A stretch of 64,000 nucleotides of DNA from Planctomycetota bacterium (GTDB lineage: Bacteria; Planctomycetota; Planctomycetia; Pirellulales; UBA1268), in contig JAPOIM010000006.1 of NCBI GenBank assembly GCA_029978905.1, forward strand, positions 21,191-85,190, given 5' to 3'. The translations under genes and the position numbers were made by a program. Under the pieces are notes generated by a model that saw nothing but the letters and a program-made list of their open reading frames with translations, was not told where the DNA came from and ran no database searches. This document shows, piece after piece, positions 43,722-53,540 of this stretch. Position 1 is the first letter of the stretch, and every line of letters begins with the position of its first letter.

Positions 43722-46700
43722 TTACGTGTTGCGCTCACGCCCCAAAGCGGTTCCTCTCAGCAGTGTGTAGAAGAACACTGGCGTGAGAAAGATGCCGAAG
43801 AGAGTCACGCCGAGCATGCCGCTAAACACGGCCAACCCCAACGTCCGCCGCATCTCGGCCCCAGCCCCCTCGGCGACCACCAGCGGGAGCACGCCGAGGA
43901 TAAAAGCCAGCGATGTCATCAGGATGGGCCGCAGCCGCAAGCGGCTCGCCTCCACGGTTGCTTCCGCCAGCGGTTTCCCTTCCTGAGCAAGCTGCCGGGC
44001 AAACTCCACAATCAAAATCGCGTTTTTGCAGGCGAGCCCCACCAGCACGACGAATCCAATCTGGGTGAAGATCGTAATCTCCATCCCCGCCTGACGAATG
44101 CCGACAAGCGAAGAGAGGAGACACATCGGCACGACAAGGATCACCGCCAGCGGCAGCGCCCAGCTTTCGTAGAGGGCCGCCAGCACGAGGAACACCAGCA
44201 CCACGCCAAGCACGAACAGAAACGTCGCCGTGGCTCCAGAACGGATTTGCATAAAGGCCATCTCGGTCCACTCCGTCGCAAACAGCGGAGGAATCGTGGC
44301 ATCCTGCTGAAGCCGGTCCACATGCTCCTGCACGATCGCGAGGGCGGACGTGCTGCCCGTTCCCAGGTTTGGCTCACCGTAGATCGCTGCAGCTGGGTAG
44401 AGGTTGTAGCGCATCACCAGCGATGGGCCTGCGCGGTCTCTGACCTGCACGAGCGTGGTGAGCGGCACGGGCTCGCCATTGATCCCGGGAACCGTGAGAC
44501 GCCCAAGTGCCTGGTGGATGTCACCACGGTGCTGGGCATCCGCTTGGACATTGACCTGCCACGACCGGCCAAAACGGTTGAAGTTATTGATGTAGTACGA
44601 ACCCAGCTGCACCTGCAAGGTTTCAAAGAGATCCGTCAGCTGGACGCCAAGGGCCGCCGCCTTCTCGCGATCGATGTCCAAATAGAGCCACGGAGCGCTG
44701 CCGGAGTAGTTGGTGAACAGCCCGGTGAGCCGAGGGTCTTGCTGACACTCCTCGATCAGACGGGTTGCCGCATCCTCGAGCGCTACGGATCCATAATCAC
44801 CTCGGTCCTCCAGTGCGAGTTTGAAGCCCGCAATGGTGCCGAGACCATCCACCGGCGGTGAGCCAAAGACTTCGACGCGGGCTTCGTTGACGCTTGTCTG
44901 CCATTCCTGTGTGAGTTTCACTGCGATGTGCTTTGCAGAAAGCTCCCCGCCTCGCCGCTTTTCAAAGCTGTCGAGGATGAGGTACATCGCGCCCCAGTTC
45001 GGAGAGTTGCCTCCCAGCACCACGGAACGCCCCGAAACCGACACCGCATGCTCGATCCCCGGCTCTGCGAGGGCCCGCTGCTCGAGTTCGGCCATCACCG
45101 CCGCCGTCCGCTCGACACTCGCGCCCTCAGGCAGAAGCACATCGACGATCAGGTAGCCCTTGTCCTGTTGTGGAATAAATCCCACCGGGATTTCGTTGAA
45201 CAGCATCCAGGTGACGCCCAGCAAGCCGGCAAAAGCCAACAAAATCAGCGCGGCCACTCGTAGGGACCCGCGCACCAACCACGCGTAGATGCGGGTGAGA
45301 CCCCCAAACAGCGCGTTGAAGCCGAGGAAAATCCAGCCGCAGGTCAGCCGCAGGACGCGGTCGATCAGATCCGGGGGAGCCCCGTGCGGCCGGAGGAGAA
45401 TGGCGGCGAGAGCGGGTGAGAGCGTAAGCGAGTTGATCGCCGAGAGCAGTGTCGAGACTGCGATCGTGAGAGCGAACTGTCGAAAGAACTGCCCGACGAT
45501 TCCGGAAATGAAACTGCATGGCACAAACACGGCGCAGAGGACGAGGGCGACGCCGATCACCGGCCCCGTGACTTCCTGCATTGCCTTGAACGATGCCTCT
45601 CGCGGCGAAAGTCCGTGCGCGATCCAACGCTCCACGTTCTCAACCACCACGATGGCGTCGTCCACCACGATGCCGATCGCCAGCACGAGCCCAAACAGCG
45701 AGAGGTTGTTGAGGCTAAAGCCGAGGGCCGCCATGAACGCGAAGGTGCCCACGATCGCCACCGGCACTGCGATCAGCGGAATCAGTGTGGCTCGCCAGTT
45801 CTGCAGGAAGAGCAGCACCACGAGGGCGACTAAGAGGATCGCATCGCGGAGCGTTTGGAGCACTTCCGCCTTGGACTCCTCGATGAAGGGGGTCGTGTCG
45901 TAAATGACTTGGGCCTCGAGGCCTTTGGGAAACCGCTCCCGGAGGACCTCCAGCTTGTCTCGTACTGCTGCCGCTGCCGCAATCGCGTTGGAACCCGGGA
46001 GCTGGTAGATGTTCATGCCCACGCTCGGTTCACCGTCGAGCCGGCAGACCTGATCGTAGAACTGAGCACCCAGCTCCACGCGTGCGACATCCCGCAGTCG
46101 CACGATCACGGCGGCCACATCGCCATCTTCCGCGGGCACCTCTTTGACGATCACCTCGCCAAACTCTTCGGCTGTCACCAGCCGCCCCACGGCCGAGAGA
46201 GGAATCTGGAAGGCCTCGCCCTGGGAGGACGGCTGCTGACCGACGTTGCCAGCGGTGATTTGGTAGTTCTGAGTCTCGATTGCGGCTCGGACGTCTCCCG
46301 CCGAAAGGCCAACCGCCGCCATTTTCACGGGGTCGAGCCAGATCCGCATGCTGTAATCGCGCTGCCCAATGAAGTCGATGTCGCCCACGCCCTCCACCCG
46401 CAGCAGTTCGTCGCGAACCTGAATGGTGGCGTAGTTCGAAAGAAAGATCTCGTCGAAGAGCGGCTTGCCTGCGGCGTCACTCGCGGCGGTGAAGTTGATG
46501 ATCATCATCGCTGCGGGCGACTTCTTCAGAACGGCGACTCCCTGCCGCTGCACGAGGTCAGGAAGGCTCGGCATCGCGAGGGTGACCCGCACCTGCGTGA
46601 GCACCTGAGCCATGTTCAGGTCGGTGCCTGGAGCAAACGTGACGGTGAGTCGATAGCGGCCGTCGTTGGTGCACTGCGAACTGAGCGAGAGGGCGTTTTC

Positions 46701-46919
46701 AACACCGCTGACCTGCTGCTCGATGGGGGCGGCGATCGTGTCGCGGACAAGTTCCGCATTGGCACCCGGGTAGACCGTCGACACCTCGATCGTCGGTGGC
46801 GTGATGTCCGGATACTGCGTGGTCGGGAGCGTGAACGCGGCGACGCCGCCGCAGAGCACCAGCACAATGGAGATCACCGACGCAAAGATGGGCCGCAGGA
46901 TGAAGAATCTTGCGATCAT
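43722..46919 (-). CDS. RND efflux pump permease, HAE1 family (2)
   Basis: An inner-membrane pump of 1065 residues with the RND topology of twelve helices and two large periplasmic loops. It opens with MIARFFILRPIFASVISIVL, and QYPDITPPTIEVSTVYPGA is the family's porter-domain start. Proton-relay aspartates are in GIVVDDAIVVVENVERW. A second set of helices with GLACKNAILIVEFARQL and MTSLAFILGVLPLVVAEGAG is typical of AcrB-like proteins. Its start codon overlaps the stop of the preceding RND gene by four bases (ATGA), so the two are translated together. Transport is driven by the proton gradient; substrates are unknown. Confidence 0.95.
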   Translation of the reverse strand: MIARFFILRPIFASVISIVLVLCGGVAAFTLPTTQYPDITPPTIEVSTVYPGANAELVRDTIAAPIEQQVSGVENALSLSSQCTNDGRYRLTVTFAPGTDLNMAQVLTQVRVTLAMPSLPDLVQRQGVAVLKKSPAAMMIINFTAASDAAGKPLFDEIFLSNYATIQVRDELLRVEGVGDIDFIGQRDYSMRIWLDPVKMAAVGLSAGDVRAAIETQNYQITAGNVGQQPSSQGEAFQIPLSAVGRLVTAEEFGEVIVKEVPAEDGDVAAVIVRLRDVARVELGAQFYDQVCRLDGEPSVGMNIYQLPGSNAIAAAAAVRDKLEVLRERFPKGLEAQVIYDTTPFIEESKAEVLQTLRDAILLVALVVLLFLQNWRATLIPLIAVPVAIVGTFAFMAALGFSLNNLSLFGLVLAIGIVVDDAIVVVENVERWIAHGLSPREASFKAMQEVTGPVIGVALVLCAVFVPCSFISGIVGQFFRQFALTIAVSTLLSAINSLTLSPALAAILLRPHGAPPDLIDRVLRLTCGWIFLGFNALFGGLTRIYAWLVRGSLRVAALILLAFAGLLGVTWMLFNEIPVGFIPQQDKGYLIVDVLLPEGASVERTAAVMAELEQRALAEPGIEHAVSVSGRSVVLGGNSPNWGAMYLILDSFEKRRGGELSAKHIAVKLTQEWQTSVNEARVEVFGSPPVDGLGTIAGFKLALEDRGDYGSVALEDAATRLIEECQQDPRLTGLFTNYSGSAPWLYLDIDREKAAALGVQLTDLFETLQVQLGSYYINNFNRFGRSWQVNVQADAQHRGDIHQALGRLTVPGINGEPVPLTTLVQVRDRAGPSLVMRYNLYPAAAIYGEPNLGTGSTSALAIVQEHVDRLQQDATIPPLFATEWTEMAFMQIRSGATATFLFVLGVVLVFLVLAALYESWALPLAVILVVPMCLLSSLVGIRQAGMEITIFTQIGFVVLVGLACKNAILIVEFARQLAQEGKPLAEATVEASRLRLRPILMTSLAFILGVLPLVVAEGAGAEMRRTLGLAVFSGMLGVTLFGIFLTPVFFYTLLRGTALGRERNT

Positions 46920-49900
46920 GACTGCACCGCCTCCGACTTCAGGGTGGCGGCTCGCCAGCGGTCACTGAGGCCCGCAAGTTTCTCATAAAACACCGGTGTG
47001 AGAAAAATGCCGAACAACGTCACGCCGATCATCCCCGAGAATACGGTGACGCCCAGTGACCAGCGGAGCTCGGCTCCCGCTCCCTCCGCGACAACCAGCG
47101 GGACCACGCCGAGGATGAACGCCAGCGACGTCATCAGGATCGGCCGCAGCCGCAGGCGGCTGGCCGTGATGGCCGCAGAACGGGCGTCGTGCCCTTCGTC
47201 GCGAAGCTGACGAGCAAACTCCACGATCAGGATCGCGTTTTTGCTGGCCAGTCCCACCAGCACCACGAGGCCCACCTGGACGAGAATATCAATCGGAAGC
47301 AGGGCGACCACGAGGCCGGCAACGGCCGCCAGCAGGCACAGCGGCACCACGAGGATCACCGCCAACGGCTGCGTCCAGCTCTCGTAGAGCGCTGCGAGCA
47401 CGAGAAACACGAGCATCACGCCGAGGCCCAGCAGGAACGATGCGGTGTTGCCCGCGTTGATCTGGAGAAGAAACACCTCTGACCACTCATAGGAGAAGTT
47501 TTCGGGAAGCTGCTCACTGGTGGTGGTGGCCACGCGATCGATGAGCGTCGATCCGCCTTCGAAGGGGTTGGGGATGCCCGCAATCGGCGCTGCGGGGAAG
47601 AGGTTGTAGCGAATCATGATCGAGGGCCCCATCGCTTGACGAACCTCTAGCACGGAGGCGAGCGGCACCATTGCCCCGTCTCGGGCCACCACCTGGAGTT
47701 CGCGAAGGTCTTCCAGTCGACGACGGAACCCCTCATCCGCCATTACCTTCACCTGCCACGATCGGCCAAAACGACTGAAGCTGTTGACGGTCAGTGAGCC
47801 AAAGTCGATCTGGAGCGCATTGAAAACCGCCGAGACGGGAATGCCCAGGCTGCGAATCTTGTCGCGGTCGATATCAAGAAAGTACTGCGGCGAGTCGGCC
47901 CGATAGCCTCCCACGACAAAGGGAAGGCCCCAGTCGCCCATGGTTGCCACGAGCGTCTCGCTCGATTCCTGGAGAACCTGAGGCCCCGTGCTGCCGCGGT
48001 CTTGGAGATAAAACTTGAAGCCCCCCGCCATGCCCAAGCCCTTCACCGGTGGTGGCGGATAGATTCCAACCTCTGCATCAGGAATCTCCTGAAGGCAGCG
48101 GTCCTTGACCTCCTTGATGATGCCAAACATCGATGTCTCGGGAGTGCGGCGGTTCTCATAGTCGTCGAGCATGAGAAAGAGCGAGCCCCAGTTGGGGGAG
48201 TTGGCGTTGTAGACAAACGACATCCCCGCCACGGTGAAGGTGTCGGCGATGCCGGGCACCGATCGCGCGACAGCATCGACCCGCTCCAGTACCTCGCTGG
48301 TCCGCTGCACGCCCGCGCCATCCGGCAACTCAACCGATGCGATCAGATACCCCTGATCCTGAAGCGGCACGAAGCCCTGCGGATACCAGGCAAAGACTCG
48401 CCACGTGACAAACACCAACACGAGGTAGACGAGCATCACCACCCGGCCGTGACCAACGAACGCCGCGACGCCTCGGGCATAGCCGCGGGTCACCAACTCA
48501 AAGAGGCGGTTGAAGGTCCAGAAAACCGGGCCGAGCACCCATCCAAGGACACGCTCCAGCAAATCTGGCCGCGTACCGTGAGGTCGCAGCAGGATCGCTG
48601 CGAGGGCTGGGCTCAAGGTCAACGAGTTGACCGCTGAGAGAATGGTCGACACCGCGATGGTCAGGGCAAACTGCCGAAAGAAGAGTCCGGTCACGCCGCC
48701 GATGAAGGCACAGGGAATAAACACCGCCGACAGCACTGCCGCCACGCCGATCACTGGGCCGGTCACCTCGGTCATCGCCTTTTCAGCCGCGGCGTGGGGA
48801 GCAAGCCCTTGCTTGATCCACCGCTCAACGTTTTCCACAACCACGATCGCATCATCCACCACGATGCCGATCGAGAGCACGAGGCCAAACAACGAGAGCG
48901 TGTTGAGGCTGAAGCCCATGGCCGCCATTGCTGAAAACGTTCCCACGATCGCCACGGGCACCGCGACGAGTGGAATCAGAGTGGCCCGCCAGCTCTGGAG
49001 AAAGAGCAACACGACGAGGCTCACGAGCAAGGTGGCATCGCGGAGTGTTTTCACCACCTCAAGGATCGACTCTGTGATGAACGGGGTCGTGTCGTAGGTG
49101 ACGAGGTATTCAAGGCCAGCAGGAAACCGGGTCGCCAACTCCTTCATCTTTTCCTGGATCGCCGACGAGGTTTCCAGCGCGTTGCTGTTTGGCAGTTGGA
49201 AGACTGCCAGTCCCACCACGGGCTGGCCGTTGTAGCGGCAGGTCTGGTCATAGCCAGCCGCACCCAGTTCGATGCGGGCGACATCACGCAGCCGTACCAG
49301 CGGTGTGCCAGGCAGGGTGTGGTTAGCCCGGAGAACGATCTTGCCAAACTCCTCGGGGGTCGAGAGCAGACCCTCTGCCGCGACAGCCAGCTGCAGTGGC
49401 TGCGTGCCAAGCGATGACGACTGACCACTGACACCCCCGATCACCTGCGCATTCTGGGCAGCGATGGCATCGTGGACATCCTGACTCGTCAGCCCTCGCG
49501 ACGCGAGCTGCTCCGGGTCGAGCCAGATCCGCAGCGAGTAGTCGCGCTGGCCGAGGAGGAGGATGTCACCAACGCCAGGACAGCGGAGCAACTCGTCACG
49601 GAGATGGACCGTGGCGTAGTTGCTCATGAACAGATCGTCATACCGGCCATCCGGTGACAGCAGATCGACCGTCATCAGGATGTCGGGAGATCGCTTCTTG
49701 ACGCTCACGCCCTGCAGCTGCACCACATCAGGTAGGAGCGGCATCGCGAGTTGGACACGGTTTTGGGTTTGTACCAAGGCGAGGTTGGCATCCGCCCCCA
49801 CCTCGAAGGTGAGTTGGAGCACGTAGATGCCGTCGTTTGTGGCCTGCGACTGCATGTAGAGCAGGTTGTCGACACCGTTGACCTGCTGCTCAATCGGGGC

Positions 49901-50089
49901 GGCGATTGTGTCAGTGACGACGGCCGCGTTCGCGCCTGGATAGACGCAGACCACCTGGACGATCGGCGGCGCGATCGAGGGAAATAGCGTAATCGGCAGC
50001 GCGAGCAGGCTGATGGCCCCAGCCAACGTGATCATGATCGAAATCACGGAGGCAAAGATCGGCCGATGGATGAAGAATCGCGAGATCAC
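46916..50089 (-). CDS. RND efflux pump permease, HAE1 family (1)
   Basis: A 1057-residue RND permease, clearly a paralogue of the next gene but diverged along its length. Key parts: FFIHRPIFASVISIMITL, ITLFPSIAPPIVQVVCVYPG, the double aspartate in GIVVDDAIVVVENVERWI, LTLSPALAAILLRPHG, and GLASKNAILIVEFARQL with FILGVVPLVVAEGAG. It starts with GTG inside the end of the adaptor gene (GTGA overlap) and ends in an ATGA overlap with the second pump. Two adjacent RND pumps served by one adaptor recall MdtBC, where different subunits form a mixed trimer; whether that happens here is not known. Confidence 0.95.
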   Translation of the reverse strand: MISRFFIHRPIFASVISIMITLAGAISLLALPITLFPSIAPPIVQVVCVYPGANAAVVTDTIAAPIEQQVNGVDNLLYMQSQATNDGIYVLQLTFEVGADANLALVQTQNRVQLAMPLLPDVVQLQGVSVKKRSPDILMTVDLLSPDGRYDDLFMSNYATVHLRDELLRCPGVGDILLLGQRDYSLRIWLDPEQLASRGLTSQDVHDAIAAQNAQVIGGVSGQSSSLGTQPLQLAVAAEGLLSTPEEFGKIVLRANHTLPGTPLVRLRDVARIELGAAGYDQTCRYNGQPVVGLAVFQLPNSNALETSSAIQEKMKELATRFPAGLEYLVTYDTTPFITESILEVVKTLRDATLLVSLVVLLFLQSWRATLIPLVAVPVAIVGTFSAMAAMGFSLNTLSLFGLVLSIGIVVDDAIVVVENVERWIKQGLAPHAAAEKAMTEVTGPVIGVAAVLSAVFIPCAFIGGVTGLFFRQFALTIAVSTILSAVNSLTLSPALAAILLRPHGTRPDLLERVLGWVLGPVFWTFNRLFELVTRGYARGVAAFVGHGRVVMLVYLVLVFVTWRVFAWYPQGFVPLQDQGYLIASVELPDGAGVQRTSEVLERVDAVARSVPGIADTFTVAGMSFVYNANSPNWGSLFLMLDDYENRRTPETSMFGIIKEVKDRCLQEIPDAEVGIYPPPPVKGLGMAGGFKFYLQDRGSTGPQVLQESSETLVATMGDWGLPFVVGGYRADSPQYFLDIDRDKIRSLGIPVSAVFNALQIDFGSLTVNSFSRFGRSWQVKVMADEGFRRRLEDLRELQVVARDGAMVPLASVLEVRQAMGPSIMIRYNLFPAAPIAGIPNPFEGGSTLIDRVATTTSEQLPENFSYEWSEVFLLQINAGNTASFLLGLGVMLVFLVLAALYESWTQPLAVILVVPLCLLAAVAGLVVALLPIDILVQVGLVVLVGLASKNAILIVEFARQLRDEGHDARSAAITASRLRLRPILMTSLAFILGVVPLVVAEGAGAELRWSLGVTVFSGMIGVTLFGIFLTPVFYEKLAGLSDRWRAATLKSEAVQS

Positions 50090-51498
50090 GACGGTGCATC
50101 GCCCGGTTCAGGCAGCGACTCCACCGGCAGCTCGGGAGCCGATGCTGGCTGCGGTGGGGAGGCTTGTGGGGCTTCGGCTGCAGGTGGGGGAAGCGGGGCG
50201 ACGGACTGTTCGGCAGGCTCGGTTGTCGCTTCGGTGGGTATGCCCCCGTGGAAACTCTCGAGATCAAGGCTCTCATCTGAAGCGGGCGTTGGCGCGACAG
50301 GCTTTCCTTCCCGGCATCGCTGCAGCCCACGCACCACGATTTGGTCATTGATCGAGAGAGGCTGGGTCGCATCGGTGGCGACCACCGTAATCCAACTGCC
50401 AACTTTCTGTCCCAGCCGGACCTCGCGGGCCGAGACAAGATTGTCAGCCCCCACGACCCACAGGATCTTTCGGTCTTGGTTACTGCCAACTGCGGCCTCA
50501 GGCACAAACAGCTGCTCCACCGCCTCCCCGAGCGGGAGCCTCACACGGGCAAACATGCCTGGTCGAAACAGTGGGGGCCTGGGGGCGGCAGGATCCGCGG
50601 AATAGGGATTCGCCAGTCGGCCCCGCATGGTGATCGTGGCAGTTTTGGTATCGACCTGGTTGTTCAGAAAGTCGATTTCGCTGCGATAAGGGTAGGTGCG
50701 GTCCACGTCATCCACGAGCCCCACGTCTGCGGAAGTTGCCTGACCTCCAACGCCCGGCCCCCGACCTGATTCGCGGGCGTTGTTCATCAGTTTGAGGAAG
50801 GTGGGCTCGTCTACGTTGAAGTACACGAAGATCGGGTCGATGGAGACGATCGTGGTGAGGGTTGTCGTGTCTTGGTTGATCAGATTTCCGACCTGCAGCT
50901 GCGTACGACCAATCTGACCGGCAATCGGGGCCGTGATAGAGCAGAACTCGACGTTGAGCCGTGCCGCCTCGAGTTGGGCTCGGGCTGCGACCAAGGCGCC
51001 GGCGTTTTCCTCGAGCTTTGCCGTGTAGCTGTCAAATTCTTGTTGGCTCGCAGCCCCCTTCGCGACGAGTTTCTCGTAGCGATCGACCTGTACCTCGAGA
51101 AACTTCTGTTCGCCGAGCAGCCGCTCGATCCCGCCTTCCGCCTCAGCAAACTGAGCCTTCGAAGGGCGATCGTCGATCTCATAGAGTGGATCTCCTTCCG
51201 ACACGAACTGGCCGTCACGAAAGGCAACCTTGGTGAGATAGCCAGTGATCCGGCTGCGAATATCCACGACGCGTTCCGCGTCGATGCGGCCGGTCACTTC
51301 CAGGTATTCCGGGAGGCGGGCGGCACGCGGTGAGCAGACCACCACATCGGATGCCACAACAGCGGCAGGAAGGGAAGGCGCGGGCTTCTTGCATCCGCCA
51401 GCAAATGTCGTGATCGCGATCGCGGCGGTCAGGAGTCGGCAACATGCCGCAAGGAATCCCGAGAACCGTCTCGGAGCGGTCCTGTGCTGGGTGAACAT
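50086..51498 (-). CDS. RND efflux periplasmic adaptor (membrane fusion) lipoprotein
   Basis: A 470-residue AcrA/MexA-type adaptor. The signal peptide ends in a lipobox (AIAITTFAGG before C36). The lipoyl halves are VVDIRSRITGYLTKVAFRDG and CSITAPIAGQIGRTQLQVG, separated by an alpha-helical hairpin with KLVAKGAASQQEFDSYTAKL. A beta-barrel and membrane-proximal domain follow, including RPGMFARVRLPLGEAVEQL. The last 60 residues are a low-complexity tail of proline, alanine and glutamate. The protein bridges the RND pump and the outer-membrane channel. It overlaps the first pump gene by four bases and lies 54 bases downstream of the ABC transporter gene. Confidence 0.94.
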   Translation of the reverse strand: MFTQHRTAPRRFSGFLAACCRLLTAAIAITTFAGGCKKPAPSLPAAVVASDVVVCSPRAARLPEYLEVTGRIDAERVVDIRSRITGYLTKVAFRDGQFVSEGDPLYEIDDRPSKAQFAEAEGGIERLLGEQKFLEVQVDRYEKLVAKGAASQQEFDSYTAKLEENAGALVAARAQLEAARLNVEFCSITAPIAGQIGRTQLQVGNLINQDTTTLTTIVSIDPIFVYFNVDEPTFLKLMNNARESGRGPGVGGQATSADVGLVDDVDRTYPYRSEIDFLNNQVDTKTATITMRGRLANPYSADPAAPRPPLFRPGMFARVRLPLGEAVEQLFVPEAAVGSNQDRKILWVVGADNLVSAREVRLGQKVGSWITVVATDATQPLSINDQIVVRGLQRCREGKPVAPTPASDESLDLESFHGGIPTEATTEPAEQSVAPLPPPAAEAPQASPPQPASAPELPVESLPEPGDAPS

Positions 51499-51552
51499 GT
51501 GGGGCCTGCTCCGAAACCGTGTCGCAAGGGGGGGCTATGTCGAGGACGCTCA

Positions 51553-53526
51553 CTAGCGTACGGCACGATTTCGGCCGAGGGCGGCCCGTTCCTGCCAGCG
51601 AAGAATGAGGATCGTGATCACGGTGGCGACCAAAATCTGCGCGGCGAGGGCAGCAAACGGAATCCATAGAGCCGGATCGTAGTCGCCAAGGTTCTGCCAG
51701 AAGGAAGGCACTCCCTCTCCCTCACTCCGGCTCCCGCGGTGCGCCCAGTAGAGAGGGGAAAACAGTACGGCGAGCAGTTTCAGCACGCCACCGGTGATCG
51801 GGAGGATGGTGGCCCCCAAGAGAATCTGCGGTGTGACCAACAGGGGCACCGCCAGCACGCCTTTGTCGGTCGAGCGGACGCACGCGGAGACGACCAAGCC
51901 AATCGCGGCGCAGGCCACCGCAGCCAGCCAGTTGTAGCTGCCAGCAAGCAGCGGACCTTGGCGATAGAGATCAACGGGACCGTCACCTCCGAGAGCTTCA
52001 CGGATCACGAACCCCACTTCGACCGTGGCCGTGAAGATCGCCACCTGCACTGCCAACACGCCAGCCAGCGACGTCACCTTCGCCAGCACATAGGCGGCGA
52101 ATCGGAGGCCATGGCGACGCTCGAGATCGAGCATCGGCCGCTCCTTCACGATCTCGCGGAAGCCGGTGACGAACCCAAGGATCACCATGCAGATGCTCAT
52201 CAGTGAGAGCCATTTGAAGGTGCCCGCGGGATCGGGAATCTCTCGAGATGGGGCGAGCGGAACCGTGTCGGTGAGGGCATCCTTGATCAAACGAGCCGTC
52301 GAAGGCTCCCGCAGGTGGTCGAGGATCTTCGGATGGCTGTCGAGGAAAACGCGAATCTGTCCTGGGATGCTGGCGTCCAACTCGGACACATTGTCCGGGG
52401 ATATCGCCTCAAGGACCTCGCCCCACACATCGGCGAGCACCTCCTTTTCCCCCGGATCGAGCATCCGCGTCACCATCATTCGCTTTTCAAACCGCGTGCC
52501 CGAAAACCCGCCCAGCACCACTGCTGCCAGCACCAGCGGGAGCAGCAGCGCCATCCAGACGCTCAGTGAATCGCGGACGGTGGTTTCGAGGTCGCGGCGG
52601 AGGAATGTGGTGAATTGGCGACCAAAGCCGGGGATCGAAACGGTCGCAAGCGTGGCTGCCGACTTGGCAGCATCTGGGAGCGGCGCGTCGGGTTCGGCGT
52701 CCGCGAGCAGGCGGTCCTCGGCCTGCCGCTCCCGCCAGCGGGTTCCCCAATACCCGGCGGGCTTGTCTTCGATCGCGAGGTAGACGTCGGCGAGTCGATG
52801 CACCTCGAAGTGGCCCAGCGCCTCCACCCGCGAGCCAAACCAGACCACTTCTCCATGGCCGAGAATCAGGAGTTTGTCGGCTTGGTCGACGTTGTCGAGG
52901 TGATGCGTGACCGCGATCACGGTCGTGCCGGCCCGGGCTTGGCTTGCCAGGAGCATCATGATCCGAGCTTCGGTGGCGGGATCGAGGCTGGAGGTCGCCT
53001 CATCCACTACGAGCAGCCCTGGGTCGGCGAGCAACTCGGCCGCCAGGCTCGCCCGTTTGGCCTCGCCTCCCGAGAGCATGCCGATCGTCGTTTTTCGCAC
53101 GTGCTCGAGCCCCACGTCGCCTAAGGCACGATCAATGGCGGTCTGCCGCTCATGATCGGCCGTCTCAGCGGGCAGCCGGACTTCCGAGGCGAAATGGAGC
53201 GCCCGCTCCACGGGAAGCGCCGTGGGATTGATGTCCTGCTGAGGGACATACCCAATCGCACCTCGAAGGTTGTCCGCGTTTTCACACACATCGTGCCCAC
53301 CAACGAGCAGCTGCCCGGAGGCGATCTCACGTTCTCCCAGGATCGCCCGCACGAGCGTGCTCTTGCCGGCCCCACTCGGACCGAGCACGCAGATAAACTC
53401 CCCCGACTCAATGTGCAGGTTCACATCGTTGAGGAGCGTTTTGTGATCGCTGCCGGAGCCTCTCGGCACCGTCACGGTGACCGCGTCGGCCGCCACCGAA
53501 AGGCCGATCGACTGCTTCTGTGCCAT
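51553..53526 (-). CDS. ABCG-like ABC transporter, ATPase fused to permease
   Basis: A 657-residue half transporter with the ATPase first and the membrane domain second, the order of the eukaryotic white/ABCG type. Walker A is GPSGAGKST at 49-57; the Q-loop is in YVPQQD, the signature is LSGGEAKRAS, and Walker B is LLVVDEATSSLD with the H-loop in AVTHHLDN. After a linker of about 100 residues, the permease part has a first helix (WMALLLPLVLAAVVLGGF), an extracytoplasmic segment of about 110 residues, then five further helices with MVILGFVTGFREIVKERPML and LLVTPQILLGATILPI. A dimer would form the working pump. It lies 14 bases after the redoxin/monooxygenase-like gene and upstream of the RND genes. 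Confidence 0.93.
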   Translation of the reverse strand: MAQKQSIGLSVAADAVTVTVPRGSGSDHKTLLNDVNLHIESGEFICVLGPSGAGKSTLVRAILGEREIASGQLLVGGHDVCENADNLRGAIGYVPQQDINPTALPVERALHFASEVRLPAETADHERQTAIDRALGDVGLEHVRKTTIGMLSGGEAKRASLAAELLADPGLLVVDEATSSLDPATEARIMMLLASQARAGTTVIAVTHHLDNVDQADKLLILGHGEVVWFGSRVEALGHFEVHRLADVYLAIEDKPAGYWGTRWRERQAEDRLLADAEPDAPLPDAAKSAATLATVSIPGFGRQFTTFLRRDLETTVRDSLSVWMALLLPLVLAAVVLGGFSGTRFEKRMMVTRMLDPGEKEVLADVWGEVLEAISPDNVSELDASIPGQIRVFLDSHPKILDHLREPSTARLIKDALTDTVPLAPSREIPDPAGTFKWLSLMSICMVILGFVTGFREIVKERPMLDLERRHGLRFAAYVLAKVTSLAGVLAVQVAIFTATVEVGFVIREALGGDGPVDLYRQGPLLAGSYNWLAAVACAAIGLVVSACVRSTDKGVLAVPLLVTPQILLGATILPITGGVLKLLAVLFSPLYWAHRGSRSEGEGVPSFWQNLGDYDPALWIPFAALAAQILVATVITILILRWQERAALGRNRAVR

Positions 53527-53540
53527 GCTGAGGAGTCCTT

